Below, piece after piece: positions 32,600 to 43,500 of a DNA stretch of 64,000 nt; position 1 is the stretch's first letter, and each line of letters begins with the position of its first letter. A program made the position numbers and the translations under genes. Origin of the DNA: Plumapathes pennacea (Eukaryota > Cnidaria > Anthozoa > Antipatharia > Myriopathidae); assembly GCA_964036295.1 (NCBI GenBank), contig OZ038463.1:3596001-3660000 (forward strand), written 5' to 3'. A model generated the notes under the pieces. That model worked only from the letters and a program-made list of their open reading frames with translations. It did no database searches and had not been told where the DNA came from.

Positions 32600-33599
32600 C
32601 ATTTACATTTATAACTTTAATAACTATTCCTAGAGTATGATTGAGTTTTTACCAAGCTATGCACAGACTGGAACGGTCTATGATACTCCTGATGCGTTAC
32701 GTATTAGCCAGAAGTCTTATTATAAGTTCAAATATTACCGCCGCCCCGCCCCCCTCCCCCCTTGGCAGAAGTTTGTACCTTTCGTGCAGCCCCACCAGCT
32801 ACGTTGAATTACTTACAGTGTATAAATAAAGATACTTTACTTTTTAGTCAGAGCCCGAGTCAGAGCCGTGCCAGTATCGATTGTTTGGCCTGGATATATT
32901 TGTGGTCGGAACAATACATCGGAGATTATAGATAAGTTTTACTAGAAATACGATAATCGCAGATACCCCTCGCTCTGACATTAATGGGACTTTTACTTTG
33001 GTACTCCCAAGAAGAGTGGCCTTTGTTTTACCGAAATGTTGACTCAATCTTTTCTTCGAAGTCAAATGCTACACGTAAAGGAAGGAGAAAAAGAATGGTG
33101 TGTGTTATACTTTTGCGTTGAAAAAAAGAATCGATTGCGTGACGAAGTACGTATTTCCCACGGTCGGTCGGCACGACAAATTAATTTATACAGTCTGCCA
33201 AGCACGTTCTCAAAATCTAATACTCAAATTTTGAAGTTGGTTGGCCGTCGTAGTACGGGAAAAAAAGAAACACTGATTTTCTAATTTTGAATCCATAGGC
33301 AGTACAATTAAATAGGCTTCCTGTGCAATTTGTTTTTACTCTGGACTGCATGCACAAGACTCAGGCATGCATGTTTAATGAGCTCGAATTGTTTTGTACG
33401 TGAACGCGCTCAAAAACAACATGATTTCTCCCAGAATCAAAGCAAAACTTGAACGGTTTACTTCAAATTATACACGGGCTTCAGACCTAGTCATACTTCT
33501 AAGGGCTTGTGAACGATTCTCGCTGCAATCACCGCATGTCAAATTACATTATTTGTTACAGTTTTAGTCTTGAAAGAAATAATAAGACATCTGACTAAA
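32600..33599. other. Spacer
   Basis: A C-rich run lies at about 32740-32762. 32930-33000 resembles 9780-9850. No gene is recognised. Confidence 0.4.
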
Positions 33600-34076
33600 T
33601 CATTCAAGACTCCAAGTTCCGATTGCTCTGAGCCAATACGGTAGCCGAAACTGGCGACAGAAGCGTATTAAAACAATACTTCGAGGGAAAATGATCAGCA
33701 TACAGGTTTTAATACATTCTTGAAGTGATCGAGTTACAAGATACGGGTAGAATATATTTGTCACGGTGATTGTTCGCTTTCCACTGACTAGCCTTTGTTG
33801 CTTGTCCTTTCTAAATAAGGATCTGAGTTTAACACAAGACGGCGTCTGAAGCTCCCGATTTGCTTCCAAGTGCTGTTCCCTTTGCGGAGCCGTTTCTTCG
33901 GCACGCTTCCGTTCATGATGCTGTCGGTTATCAAATGTTTGTCGTCTTTTCTCTAGCCGTATTTGGCGCTGTTCGATTGTTTCACGATTTCGCCTTGCCC
34001 GTGCTAGTTCCCTTCTCTTTTGCAGACGAGCTTCGCGAGACCGTGCTGTGTCAAGTTTTCCAGTTTTCAAATTCAT
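33600..34076 (-). CDS. Arg/Glu-rich repeat protein (STPR-like), probable transposon 5' exon
   Basis: An open frame of 158 codons begins MNLKTGKLDTARSREARLQ and has degenerate repeats of the form RRxxxxxxRRNRETIEQRQI, RLEKRRQTFD...R, RAEETAPQREQHL. They are about 23-30 residues each and are predicted to be highly charged helices. Such STPR-like repeats often precede Helitron-type or other transposon-encoded enzymes in animals. After about residue 85 the sequence looks less protein-like, and the true exon may end there. No following exon was identified. The function is unknown. Confidence 0.4.
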   Translation of the reverse strand: MNLKTGKLDTARSREARLQKRRELARARRNRETIEQRQIRLEKRRQTFDNRQHHERKRAEETAPQREQHLEANRELQTPSCVKLRSLFRKDKQQRLVSGKRTITVTNIFYPYLVTRSLQECIKTCMLIIFPRSIVLIRFCRQFRLPYWLRAIGTWSLE

Positions 34077-34481
34077 TTTCGTGAACGCAGTTACGTACAG
34101 TTGTTGCTTCGTTCAAACCTTTGTTTGACCTCGCTTTGACGCTAATCGATAATTATTATTACGTCATTGCCTTAGAGGTCGCCCTATGACAGACTGACAG
34201 ACTGACTGACGAACATTAGATTTCGAGATGGCGACTCGCTTGGAGTCTCCACATAAAGCGAATTTGCTGCATTAGCGCCGTGATTATTACCCTCACTTCG
34301 CTTCGCTCGGGGATTATTTTTTTAAAATGTGGTTCCTGACCAATTTAGTCTGGGCTGACTGTAGTGTGCGTGCCACTCTTTCGTGTGATGTACAATTGCT
34401 TTGTTAAGGACTATTTGGGTGTGTGAATTTCTATTGTTTAAGCTGTCAGACTTCTGCTCAAACTGCTTTACTCCTAATCCC

Positions 34482-34628
34482 TTAATAGGGGGTTTGCACG
34501 GCGGCCATGTTGGATGGCAGGAACATTGATGGGATTTTTTTTTCCATAAAAATAGCATTTCTTTTCTAGAGGAACTGAATTCTATTGCTCCTGCCATCCA
34601 ACGTGGCCCCCGTGCAAACCCTCTATTG
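34482..34628. mobile_element. MITE with AATAG(G/A)GGGTTTGCACG ends
   Basis: The left and right ends are inverted copies for about 40 bp, including GTTGGATGGCAGGA/TCCTGCCATCCAAC. Length is about 147 bp with an AT-rich centre. Confidence 0.8.
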
Positions 34629-34968
34629 GGTTGTTCCGGCGGTCAAAAGGTACTTCTCATGAACTGACCGTATAGCCGTCTGACGCCAGTTTAATATTTA
34701 ACCAATAAACCACTTTCACGATCATGCGCAGTTTGAGAAGCGCAGATGGCTGGTCACGTGACGATAAACTGGGTGAGAAGAGTGTATAACTTGTTCTATG
34801 GTTCTAATGCAATTATATAGACACTGAAAACCAAGCTCAACAAAGATATTTGCTTGACAAACACTTGTTTATGTGGGCAATGAGAAGTGCTATTTGCTTC
34901 TGCGGTTGCTTGTTACTTGGCTTATTCAATAACCAACCAGGGTCGAGTTGAGAAGGGATAGACCAATC

Positions 34969-35063
34969 TCGTACCCAGACTCTGCTGTCTCGACGAAGTC
35001 AAATCGTTGATTACGTCGAGCATGCGCAGTAAGACAGCAAAGGGTCTGAGTACGAGATTTGGG
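34969..35063. mobile_element. CTCGTACCCAGACTCT-type MITE, short copy
   Basis: A hairpin with CCAATCTCGTACCCAGACTC at one end and GGGTCTGAGTACGAGATT at the other, with a GCATGCGC-containing arm. It is related to the longer copy at 35192-35488. Confidence 0.75.
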
Positions 35064-35191
35064 GCAAACAGACCTGACAAACTTTATTCGCAGTTTATTA
35101 GGCTTTTCTCAGTTTACTAAGTGCTGATATAGTATATCACGGCTAATCCTAGCACTGGTGTGGTTACAACGGTTAGATCATGAATGATAAA

Positions 35192-35488
35192 TACCAATCT
35201 CGTACCCAGACTCTTCCGCTGTCTTACGGCGCATGCTCGACGAAAACGAAAGACTCTGGAACGGACCGATTTTCAGTCCGTAAATAGCGGACTTCCGGTT
35301 AAACTGCGCATGCCCACGGGCAAAACTCATTTTAGTTTATTTTCACTGTTATTGTTGTGAAAAGGCTTGAAAGTGAATAAAAAGACCCTACATTATTCAT
35401 TATTGAAGAAAAGCGTTCCAGAGTCTTTCGTTTCCGTCGAGCATGCGCCGTAAGACAGCGGAAGAGTCTGGGTACGAGACTGATAAAA
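35192..35488. mobile_element. CTCGTACCCAGACTCT-type MITE, long copy
   Basis: The inverted arms are about 70 bp: CAATCTCGTACCCAGACTCT, then TCCGCTGTCTTACGGCGCAT, and the inverse at 35420-35485. The interior of about 150 bp is unrelated to the short copy. Confidence 0.82.
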
Positions 35489-35909
35489 CAATAGATAGAT
35501 TTAAAATATATATATATATATAACGCGTTCCCGTGTAATATAGCCTCATCTAAACCCAAGGGAAGTTGGGAGAACGCGAGAGTAGCGTAGGGAAACCACG
35601 AGGCCGCCGAGATCTACCTCCTGACAACAGAAAACATAAATATATTTCAGAAACATATTTAGTGTCAGCCATAAAATGGAAACATGCCAGTTTACAACCA
35701 AGCCACATTGGCAAGTTACAATAGCTACAAAAATCATTAAGTGTGGTTAACCCCATCAAGCAAGCTTCTAGCAGCCGCACTTGACTTGCGCAAATTCAAG
35801 CAAGAACTATAGTCAACTAAAGGCGAATAGAACCGTAAAACTGACAAAAGAAGTGGGGATGACGCACTGGCCAGAGTGATAAAAACCTTTGCATAATCCA
35901 AACTTATAC

Positions 35910-35957
35910 CGACTGCAGAAGATGCGAACAGAAAACTGAAATCAAGGCAAACTTCAT
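35910..35957 (-). pseudogene. Ly6 signal-peptide exon relic
   Basis: It begins MKFALISVF like exon 1 of the two intact Ly6 genes and has a GTATAAG donor at the equivalent place. It is 48 nt instead of 49, so after ISVF the frame shifts to CSHLLQS. Upstream, to about 36120, the Ly6 promoter block (TGTCAATCAATCAAATG, CCAAT) is partly kept. Confidence 0.75.
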
Positions 35958-36142
35958 CTGGGCGGCGACGAGTGCCGCGGCACGCTCGGTGAGATTCTGG
36001 GACTATGACTCACTTTCAAAAGCTTTCAAACTTTCAACTCAAAAACCTGTCAATCAATCAAATGTCGACAGCTGGAAGAACCAATAGGCGTCCGTTCAGA
36101 TTGTTGGCCATGTTTAGCCCGGTTTTCGAGAAACACAAACTG

Positions 36143-36169
36143 CAAAAAAAAAAAAAAAAAAAAAAAAAA
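36143..36169. repeat. (A)27 run
   Basis: Homopolymer A of about 27 bases. A similar 17-base A run lies at 37700-37717. Confidence 0.95.
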
Positions 36170-36199
36170 CGACAAGGCTTTGTTTGCAACATACAATAA

Positions 36200-37955
36200 T
36201 AATAAACAGGGAGTTTTGAACTCTTGGGACGTCAATTTCCAAGGCCGACGCCAACAAAACAATAGATGCAAGTGAAAGTGATTAAAGAGATCAGTGTACA
36301 TGTAAAGTTACATGTTGTGAATATTTGTGAGCTTATTGTATTGGGACCCAAAGGGACAACAAGAGGGATAACGCTGGGTCCCGGGTAAGTATATATACAG
36401 TCGATGGCATCTTATTATTTCTTTCTTTCTCTTTTCCCTTTTGGAAGCCATTTCAAGCATCTCAAATGCAGTTTAGTGTCAGCACAATTTTTTAAAACTC
36501 ATTTCCGATTTCTAAAGAACTGTGGTCGGCATACGAGACAAACGATGTGGCGGCCATCTTGGATCTTTTTACTATGAGGAGGCCTGGGAAAAACTGTTTT
36601 GCACTGCGCATCCTTACTGCGCATAACACTTTCGAGACGGTGGACATTGAAATTCGAGAACCACTAAATTTTCAAGTTTGAACTTTTTTTTCATTTTTTA
36701 TGCAACCCCATAAGTTTTTATTTTTTATCATTTTTCACAACTCAGAATAAGTTTGCAGGAAGTTTCATGAGTCCACACGTTATGGCTCACGTCAACAATG
36801 GTCCGCCATTTTGAAAATCTGGTCGTACGATACAAAACAAGCTATAACTCATAATTTGTTAACAGTGAATGCAGGGAAGGCTTTCTAGTACATAATCGAA
36901 CTCAAAAACCTTTTTGAAAATGATGGAAACGATGTTTTGTTGCCATCACGGCGGAGATCCCCATTTTTAAATCCTTAACTCTAATAAGAATAGTAACCTA
37001 CAATTCAGCTTTCTATTAGGCTCGTTCCCCCAGTAAAACAGGAAAAATAGGCAGAGATCTGTTGTGTTGGCTTACATGAAGAGTCCGGGGGCCGCAAGGG
37101 CTGATAGTTATTAAAGATGGCACCTCATTGAATCAACACGTGTTTGTGTCTTAATACCAATAACTCAACAAGATCTATGGCCAGGTCATTACTCGGTTAA
37201 AAGAAACCCTACGGGTTGGGCCATTTCAAGTTCAAGACAGCACACCAATTTTTGGTGTTTAAGTAAATTCAGAGCTATTCAAAGATATTTTTCTGTGACA
37301 AAGGTGAGAAATCAATAGAATAAAGTTGATGGTTTGGTGATATTTTAGACTGTATTGACCTTATTTCCCAGAATTGGGGTGCGCGCAACACACGTTAGAA
37401 CACCATGTTCGTCAGCCTTGTGCCGTAAAAACGAGCACGGTGACCCCCTGTTTTTATTGCATCATTCGGTGACCCTCTTGAGTTGTCGTAGAATTGTACC
37501 AAGTGTCATGATGGCAGACTCTTTTTCTAGTGAATCACCTTGAACTAACCCACGGTTAACTAAATTCTGTCACTCGTGTTTTTGGCCAACAAACTGCAAA
37601 AGTTTTGATCGAAGACTTGCCAAAATGTTTGTTCACGCTCAAAATTTAGCAAGGAAGTCATTTTGTTTGCAAAAGGTTCTTAACTTCAGGCTCAAAATGA
37701 CAAAAAAAAAAAAAAAAAGTTTAGACTCAACCCAGGGTTAGTTTACTCCTGCTTTGAACAACCGGGTCCAGTACTTACCTTAAAATTTTACCACGCACTG
37801 GTACAGGCCGCGCAAATCAGTACCAAATAAAATATTTTAAAAAAGTAAAAAATTACATGTGGATTATCACAGTCAACAACGTGGTCTAGTTATTTAATTC
37901 ATTTGAAACAGATTGATGTTTTTCAAGATATAAATAATTCATACTGCTAATGAGC
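36200..37955. other. Intergenic, no supported gene
   Basis: Contains GGCCATCTTGGAT and CCGCCATTTTG motifs of the kind found in MITE-like repeats, but no ends that I can pair. No exon was found. Confidence 0.4.
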
Positions 37956-37959
37956 GAGT

Positions 37960-38195
37960 TACACTGCCGCCAATATTATCGTCACGTTGCGTGACTTCCC
38001 GCTGACCCGGAAGTCCGTCGTATCTCCCAGTGTTCCTTGCGCGCATACTGACTGTTCTGTTCTGTTCTGTTTGACAGATAGTTTCGTGCGATCAAAGCGG
38101 GCTTGAGATGTATACAAACATTAATCCTCCAGCCGTCAGAAAAAAAACCCACAGCCACGAGATGTCACCTCTTGCTGTACCATCCCTCTAGACGG
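37960..38195 (+). promoter_or_regulatory. Probable promoter and non-coding first exon of the BCH-domain gene
   Basis: A locally CpG-rich stretch contains GACCCGGAAGTCC, a consensus ETS-type site, and CACGTTGCGTGAC. It ends in CTCTAGACG|GTATGTT, a good donor at about 38193. This fits a 5' UTR exon spliced to the coding exon that begins after the acceptor near 40478. Transcription start is inferred, not visible. Confidence 0.5.
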
Positions 38196-40545
38196 TATGT
38201 TCTTTCGCTGTTTTTGACACTGCAATACTAGATCAAGGTGTATTTACTCAGATAACTACAACATAATACTGTATTTTCATTCCGGCTGGTCACCGGTTAT
38301 TAAAATGTTTTGGATTAAAATCTTGAAGGAAAATCGCTCATGAAAAGATACTGTGACACATGTGTATTTGAACTCATTGAATGTTTTTTTTTTTTGCCAA
38401 AAGCTTCGCAGGGAAAAGCAGTGATATCGGCACTGGAAGCTGCCGAGTCCTGTATAGCTATCAAATTTAGCACATCTACAGTCTCATACAGATTGTTGGT
38501 GCTCCGCAAAATGAAAACAGCAGCTTTTCACTTTGTTTGTTCTGTCGATTTCCTTCGCCTTCGATCAAGTTCGCTCTCAATTCCTGTTTTCGTGTATAAA
38601 TGGTGAATATTGCTCTATCTGCAACGTCTTTTTGTAATTTCAATATCGTGTCGACTAATGCAATTCCGTAACGCAATATATTGTATATTACCAGCTTGTT
38701 CGAGTTCACAGTATATTCTATTGACATAGCCGTCTTGTTGTCTTCCCTATTTTGCCGACTGCTACACATATTGTTGAGGCAAAAAAACAAATTCTGTTTT
38801 AAATTTGGTACATTATAAACCAATAAACTTCTTATGATAGATTTTATAGATTATTTTATAAAAAAACGACGTAGTAGAAACTTGAAAATTTGTTGACAAG
38901 CGAACAGAACTTCTGTTTGTCTTGATCGTCAGCTTGTCTACATAGTGGGCCAGTTTCAATAATTAACAGTATCCATTTGTATGAGGACGTTATGAAATAG
39001 TTATATATTAAATACTGAGATTACCCTGGGAACCCATGTCTTTTCTTATTGATAAGATTAATTTACCCTTTTATTGTGTTTCTACGGTGCAACACGTTTT
39101 CTTTTAAGTTTATAAACCAGCAAGATCCAAAAGGATCCTTTTTTGTATGTGGTTAAAATATTTGATGGGATATATTTAGTTATACATATTGATGAAACAT
39201 ACTCAAGAATTGTTAATTATTCAAATTAAATGCTATGAAATACATTTGTCTATTAATATTGCATGTACTCTTAATAGTGTTTAGCAACTGATGCACTCTA
39301 AATACCAGTGCAGTTTAATAGTGGTCTGGTTGCACTCTTGATTCATCAGAGTTTTTTACATTTCACTGCTCAAAACATTTCTTCTACCTCCCTTGCCATG
39401 TGTAGTAGGTAACTTATCATGTGTTGGCAGCCCAGATTCATAGAAATCTAGCCCTTGGCAATTATACCATACTCTTCCCACTGTCATAGCAGATCTTTTG
39501 TGATGCCTTGTTCATTTTACGAGTGTCAATATTGCATATTGAGAGATTGCCTGTCAAGTCGTCAGTAGACCAGTTTCTGAAGGTTGCATACGTATCCAAC
39601 ATGACAGGCTACACCCACAACCCTTTGATATGAAAATTGTTATGTGAGTACTCACGCATGAAAGCTATGATCAGCTGGAAACCAGTGCTCGTCATTAAGG
39701 TTTTACAGTAGGTTTGGTTGCCCTTTGGACTGTAGATTGACTTCAAGCAATAGAAAGTTTCATAACTTCTAGTTGCCCGGCCCTGAATTTATCTGCCCAT
39801 CCAAATTTTTTGGTTACCTGGGCATAGCGGGCAACCGTTAATGTCTAGCATTGGGAAACACTCTTTTTTTGCACATACTTAAAAAGTCAAGTCATTGTCC
39901 TTTTAAAATATGCAAAGACTGAAGACACCTTGTTAGCCTGTGAGGTTCTAAACGAACGTAACATCTTTTCAGCCTAGCATTGGTTTTCTTACCCTGGGGG
40001 TGAACAGATTTTATCAGTGGCTTTGAATATTGTGACAACAAACATTTTGCTTATATATGACTGCAATTTCACTAAAATTTGTCAGTCACTTTGTATAATA
40101 TATGTTGTTATGTTTTAAGTTAAAAAGAAGTCAAATTACTGTGTTAAACCTAACAGACATTATTTTATTAGAAGTGTGGATATAGAGCTTTAGTTTATCA
40201 ATCAGTATAGGCTCTGCAGTATAATGTTTAGTTCAGTGGACTGACCATCTTTGGGCTTAGCTTAATATATATTATGTATATATAATAATATTATTTTGTT
40301 GTTGATGAGTTCTTAAATTCCTGTTTTGTCAGCACGTTTTATTCTCCTCTTTGATACTTTTTTTTTTCTATCAAATAATTCACAACATAAATATTATTTT
40401 ACAACTTAAAAATTATTACTAACTGTACTCAATGGTAACCAAGGTGACCAACCAACCCTTTTCTCTCATGAACAGGATGTCCATTAAAACTATTAATCAC
40501 GATTGACAAGGACTGAGGAAGTGCACTCATCTGCCTGGTTACAAT

Positions 40546-43500
40546 ATGGAAGCATCTGATGATGGAGCAAATACTGAAAACATGGAACTTGGAAGGGAAC
40601 ATTCTGCAACCAGTATACAGACTTCTGATGATGACAACCAATGTGTCAGTGAGCCTGGTGAATGGCATCAAACTGTAAATGATGCAAGTAAGGTGGATAA
40701 AGAAACTCTGTTTAGTTTTGGTAATGGAGGAGTAAATGACATGGAAGCTGATCAATACAAAACAAGCACTCCAATATTCAGTCGCACCCAAGAAACAAGT
40801 GAAGTTCAAATCAGTTCTGGGGCAAGTGCCTTCACAATGGAGGATTCAGTTCAAGGTGATGTGATGTCGACACCAGCCCAAGCCTCCAGAAATTATTTCT
40901 CTACTCCGGGGTCACATCCAAGACTTCTACAATTTTCAACTGGAGACCTGATGAAGTCAGATGACTTAAAAGCAGGAGGGGAAACTGATCTTTCCAGAGA
41001 AAGCTCTCAAGTTGAGCCAGATACCTCAATGGCAAAATCAGGCACATTTTACACTCCTGGAGCAGATAATAGTGTGGCATATTTTACTGCTTCAGAGGAT
41101 AGTACATTTGTCATTGATCAAACTGGAGATTTACCCTGTAAAAGCAATGGAAGTGGATTATCTGAGGTTCATGTACATGATGCAGGTGAACTAGTGAAGC
41201 AGGAGAGTTTTGTAGAGACGAATACTGAAGCACAAAACAGTGCCTTGCAAAGGTATGAAGGACCTGAGGAAGATAATTTAGAGTGGTGGGTTGGTAGCAG
41301 ACCTGCAGAGGATGTGAGACTACAAAGAAGTGATGAAGTGCAGTTGTTTGAAAGTGAACAAGGGCCAAAAGGAACTGTGGGAGATCATGAAGACCTCCCG
41401 CGAACTGGTGCTCACTTAGCTGCAAAAGATGATGAACTTAGATCACCAAACCTTGGGGAAAGTCATGATCTCAAGACATCAATGAAGTCAGTTTATGAAG
41501 AAGCATCTGACAGGGAGAACTTAGACTTGAGAATATTAGAGACAATTTGTGAAGAGGCAACTAACATGACCATAAAGGAGGCATTGATTCATTCACTCAA
41601 CCCAAGCGTCCGTGCTGGCTTACAAGATGGGAAGTTGTTGTTGAATGAGACAGAGGTTTTGTCTCTTGAACGATACTGTGAGACAGTGATCGATAACTTG
41701 ATTACAGAGCTTTTGGAACGAAAATGGTCACAAGGCAGTGAATCGGGCATAGAGGAAAAGAAAGAGAAGGCCTTGCAGTTAAGTGAGGTTGGGCTGAAAG
41801 CTCTCCAAAAGAATTGTGGAAGGCTTGCACAAAATATAATTTCAGAGTCTATTGAAGACACAAATAGTCTCCCAATTTGTGCAGATGCTTCTGGGGATGT
41901 CACATTGGAAGAAAGAGTGACAACATCTCAGGAATCTGTGCGTACTTCTACCATGCAAGAACTCCTTGTTCTGTTTCAAAGTTCTGAAGGTATCCAGCAA
42001 TATATTGGAGATCTTACAGCCTATGTCATCAATTCTGCTATGAACAAAGTGGCTGTCTCTACAACCAGTGGATCTGTCAACAAGGAAATGGGTCAAACAA
42101 TCAATGGAGACTTGACTGTTGAGGACACAGAGTTGGCAAGAATTTCTGGACATATTTTTGATTATCAGAATAAAACACAGAGGCCATATCGTGGTGCAGC
42201 GGCTGATGAGCTACAAGATTTGAACAGTGAAAATTCAGAGGCCTCAGACAGCCACCACCAGCCTGATGGCTTTGATTTGGCCCTTGGCACTGGTGAACTT
42301 GATTTAGGGGCAACACTGGAGTATGATGCAGAGTGGGACAGAGGGGACATGCTGGAGGAGCTACACAGCTTTGCTCCAGGTCTGTATTGTTACATCAGAC
42401 AGTTTAATATTGCCATAGACTACAGCTCGCAAACCACAAAAACTCACTACATGTCCTGTTTGCTGAAGGTAGCAACAAACTGAAATAACAGGAGCTTATT
42501 GCTTTGGTATTAAAGGAATGCTTCCTGGTGTTGAAAACATAACAGAAATACAGCATATTGTACAGTACACGACATGTAACTTCTTGCTGCAGAATACGCC
42601 AATCTTAAACTCTCTATTATATTGTAGAACAAAGTGCTTATTATTACGTATTCTACAAGTGTCTAGTAATCATGAGGGCATGTCCAGGTGGTCAACACGA
42701 TGACAACTACACCTTTCTTGTTTACTAGGCCAGGTTAATCAGTAATTGCCCAGGTCTGGTTGCTTATAATGCCTGGCTTTGGCCAGGTTACTAATAATTG
42801 TCCAAAGCCTGGTTGCTCAGTGTGCTTTAGTTTCTCAGTCCTACCTCATTACTTGTTTTGGCCTGGTTGCTCAGTCCTGCCTCATAACTCCAGGTCATGT
42901 GATCTGAAATTTATAAAAACAAGCAATCATATTGCAAGATAAAAGAAATACCAATTCAATTTTAATTCAAGCATTGCTTTACTCGAAACTTGCAGTTGGG
43001 AAACAGAAGATTATCGTGAGAGAGTTATCATTTGAAGAACAGACTGACGTGGCGAAAATCGATCTCTTGGCCCCAGTCTTCCTCGCCGTGACAGAAGACA
43101 GCGATGATGATTCAGACTTGAAAGGACTGCGGAGGAAAGCTCAGTCCATTGAAAACCTGTGTGGAGTTGTTGAAGAAAGAGGTATAATAGACATTTCTGA
43201 CTTCATTGTTATCCGGGATTCTGCCTTGTTGGACGTGTTTTGCAGTGCGTCATTCTGTCGTAAGTCCGTCGGCTCTCATTTGTTTGTCGTAAATCCGTCG
43301 GCTCTCATTTGTTTATCGTAAGTCAGTCGGCTCGGTTCCCTCGTGTCTCCGACGACTTTCTATGTTTATCGGTCTGCATATCTCTTCCACTCGGCACGTT
43401 ATTTCAGTCGCGCAAATTCATCGTCTATTCCTCGGCTGTCACTCGTTTGTTTTCGTATGTCCATCGGCTGTCCCTCGCTCTTGTCTGTTTGTCTTATCTC

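Noticed and set aside
42380-42483. Extension of the large BCH exon to the TGA at 42481
   Set aside because: The GT at 42380 gives the correct phase to the next exon, and the extra 35 codons do not lead into the BCH domain.
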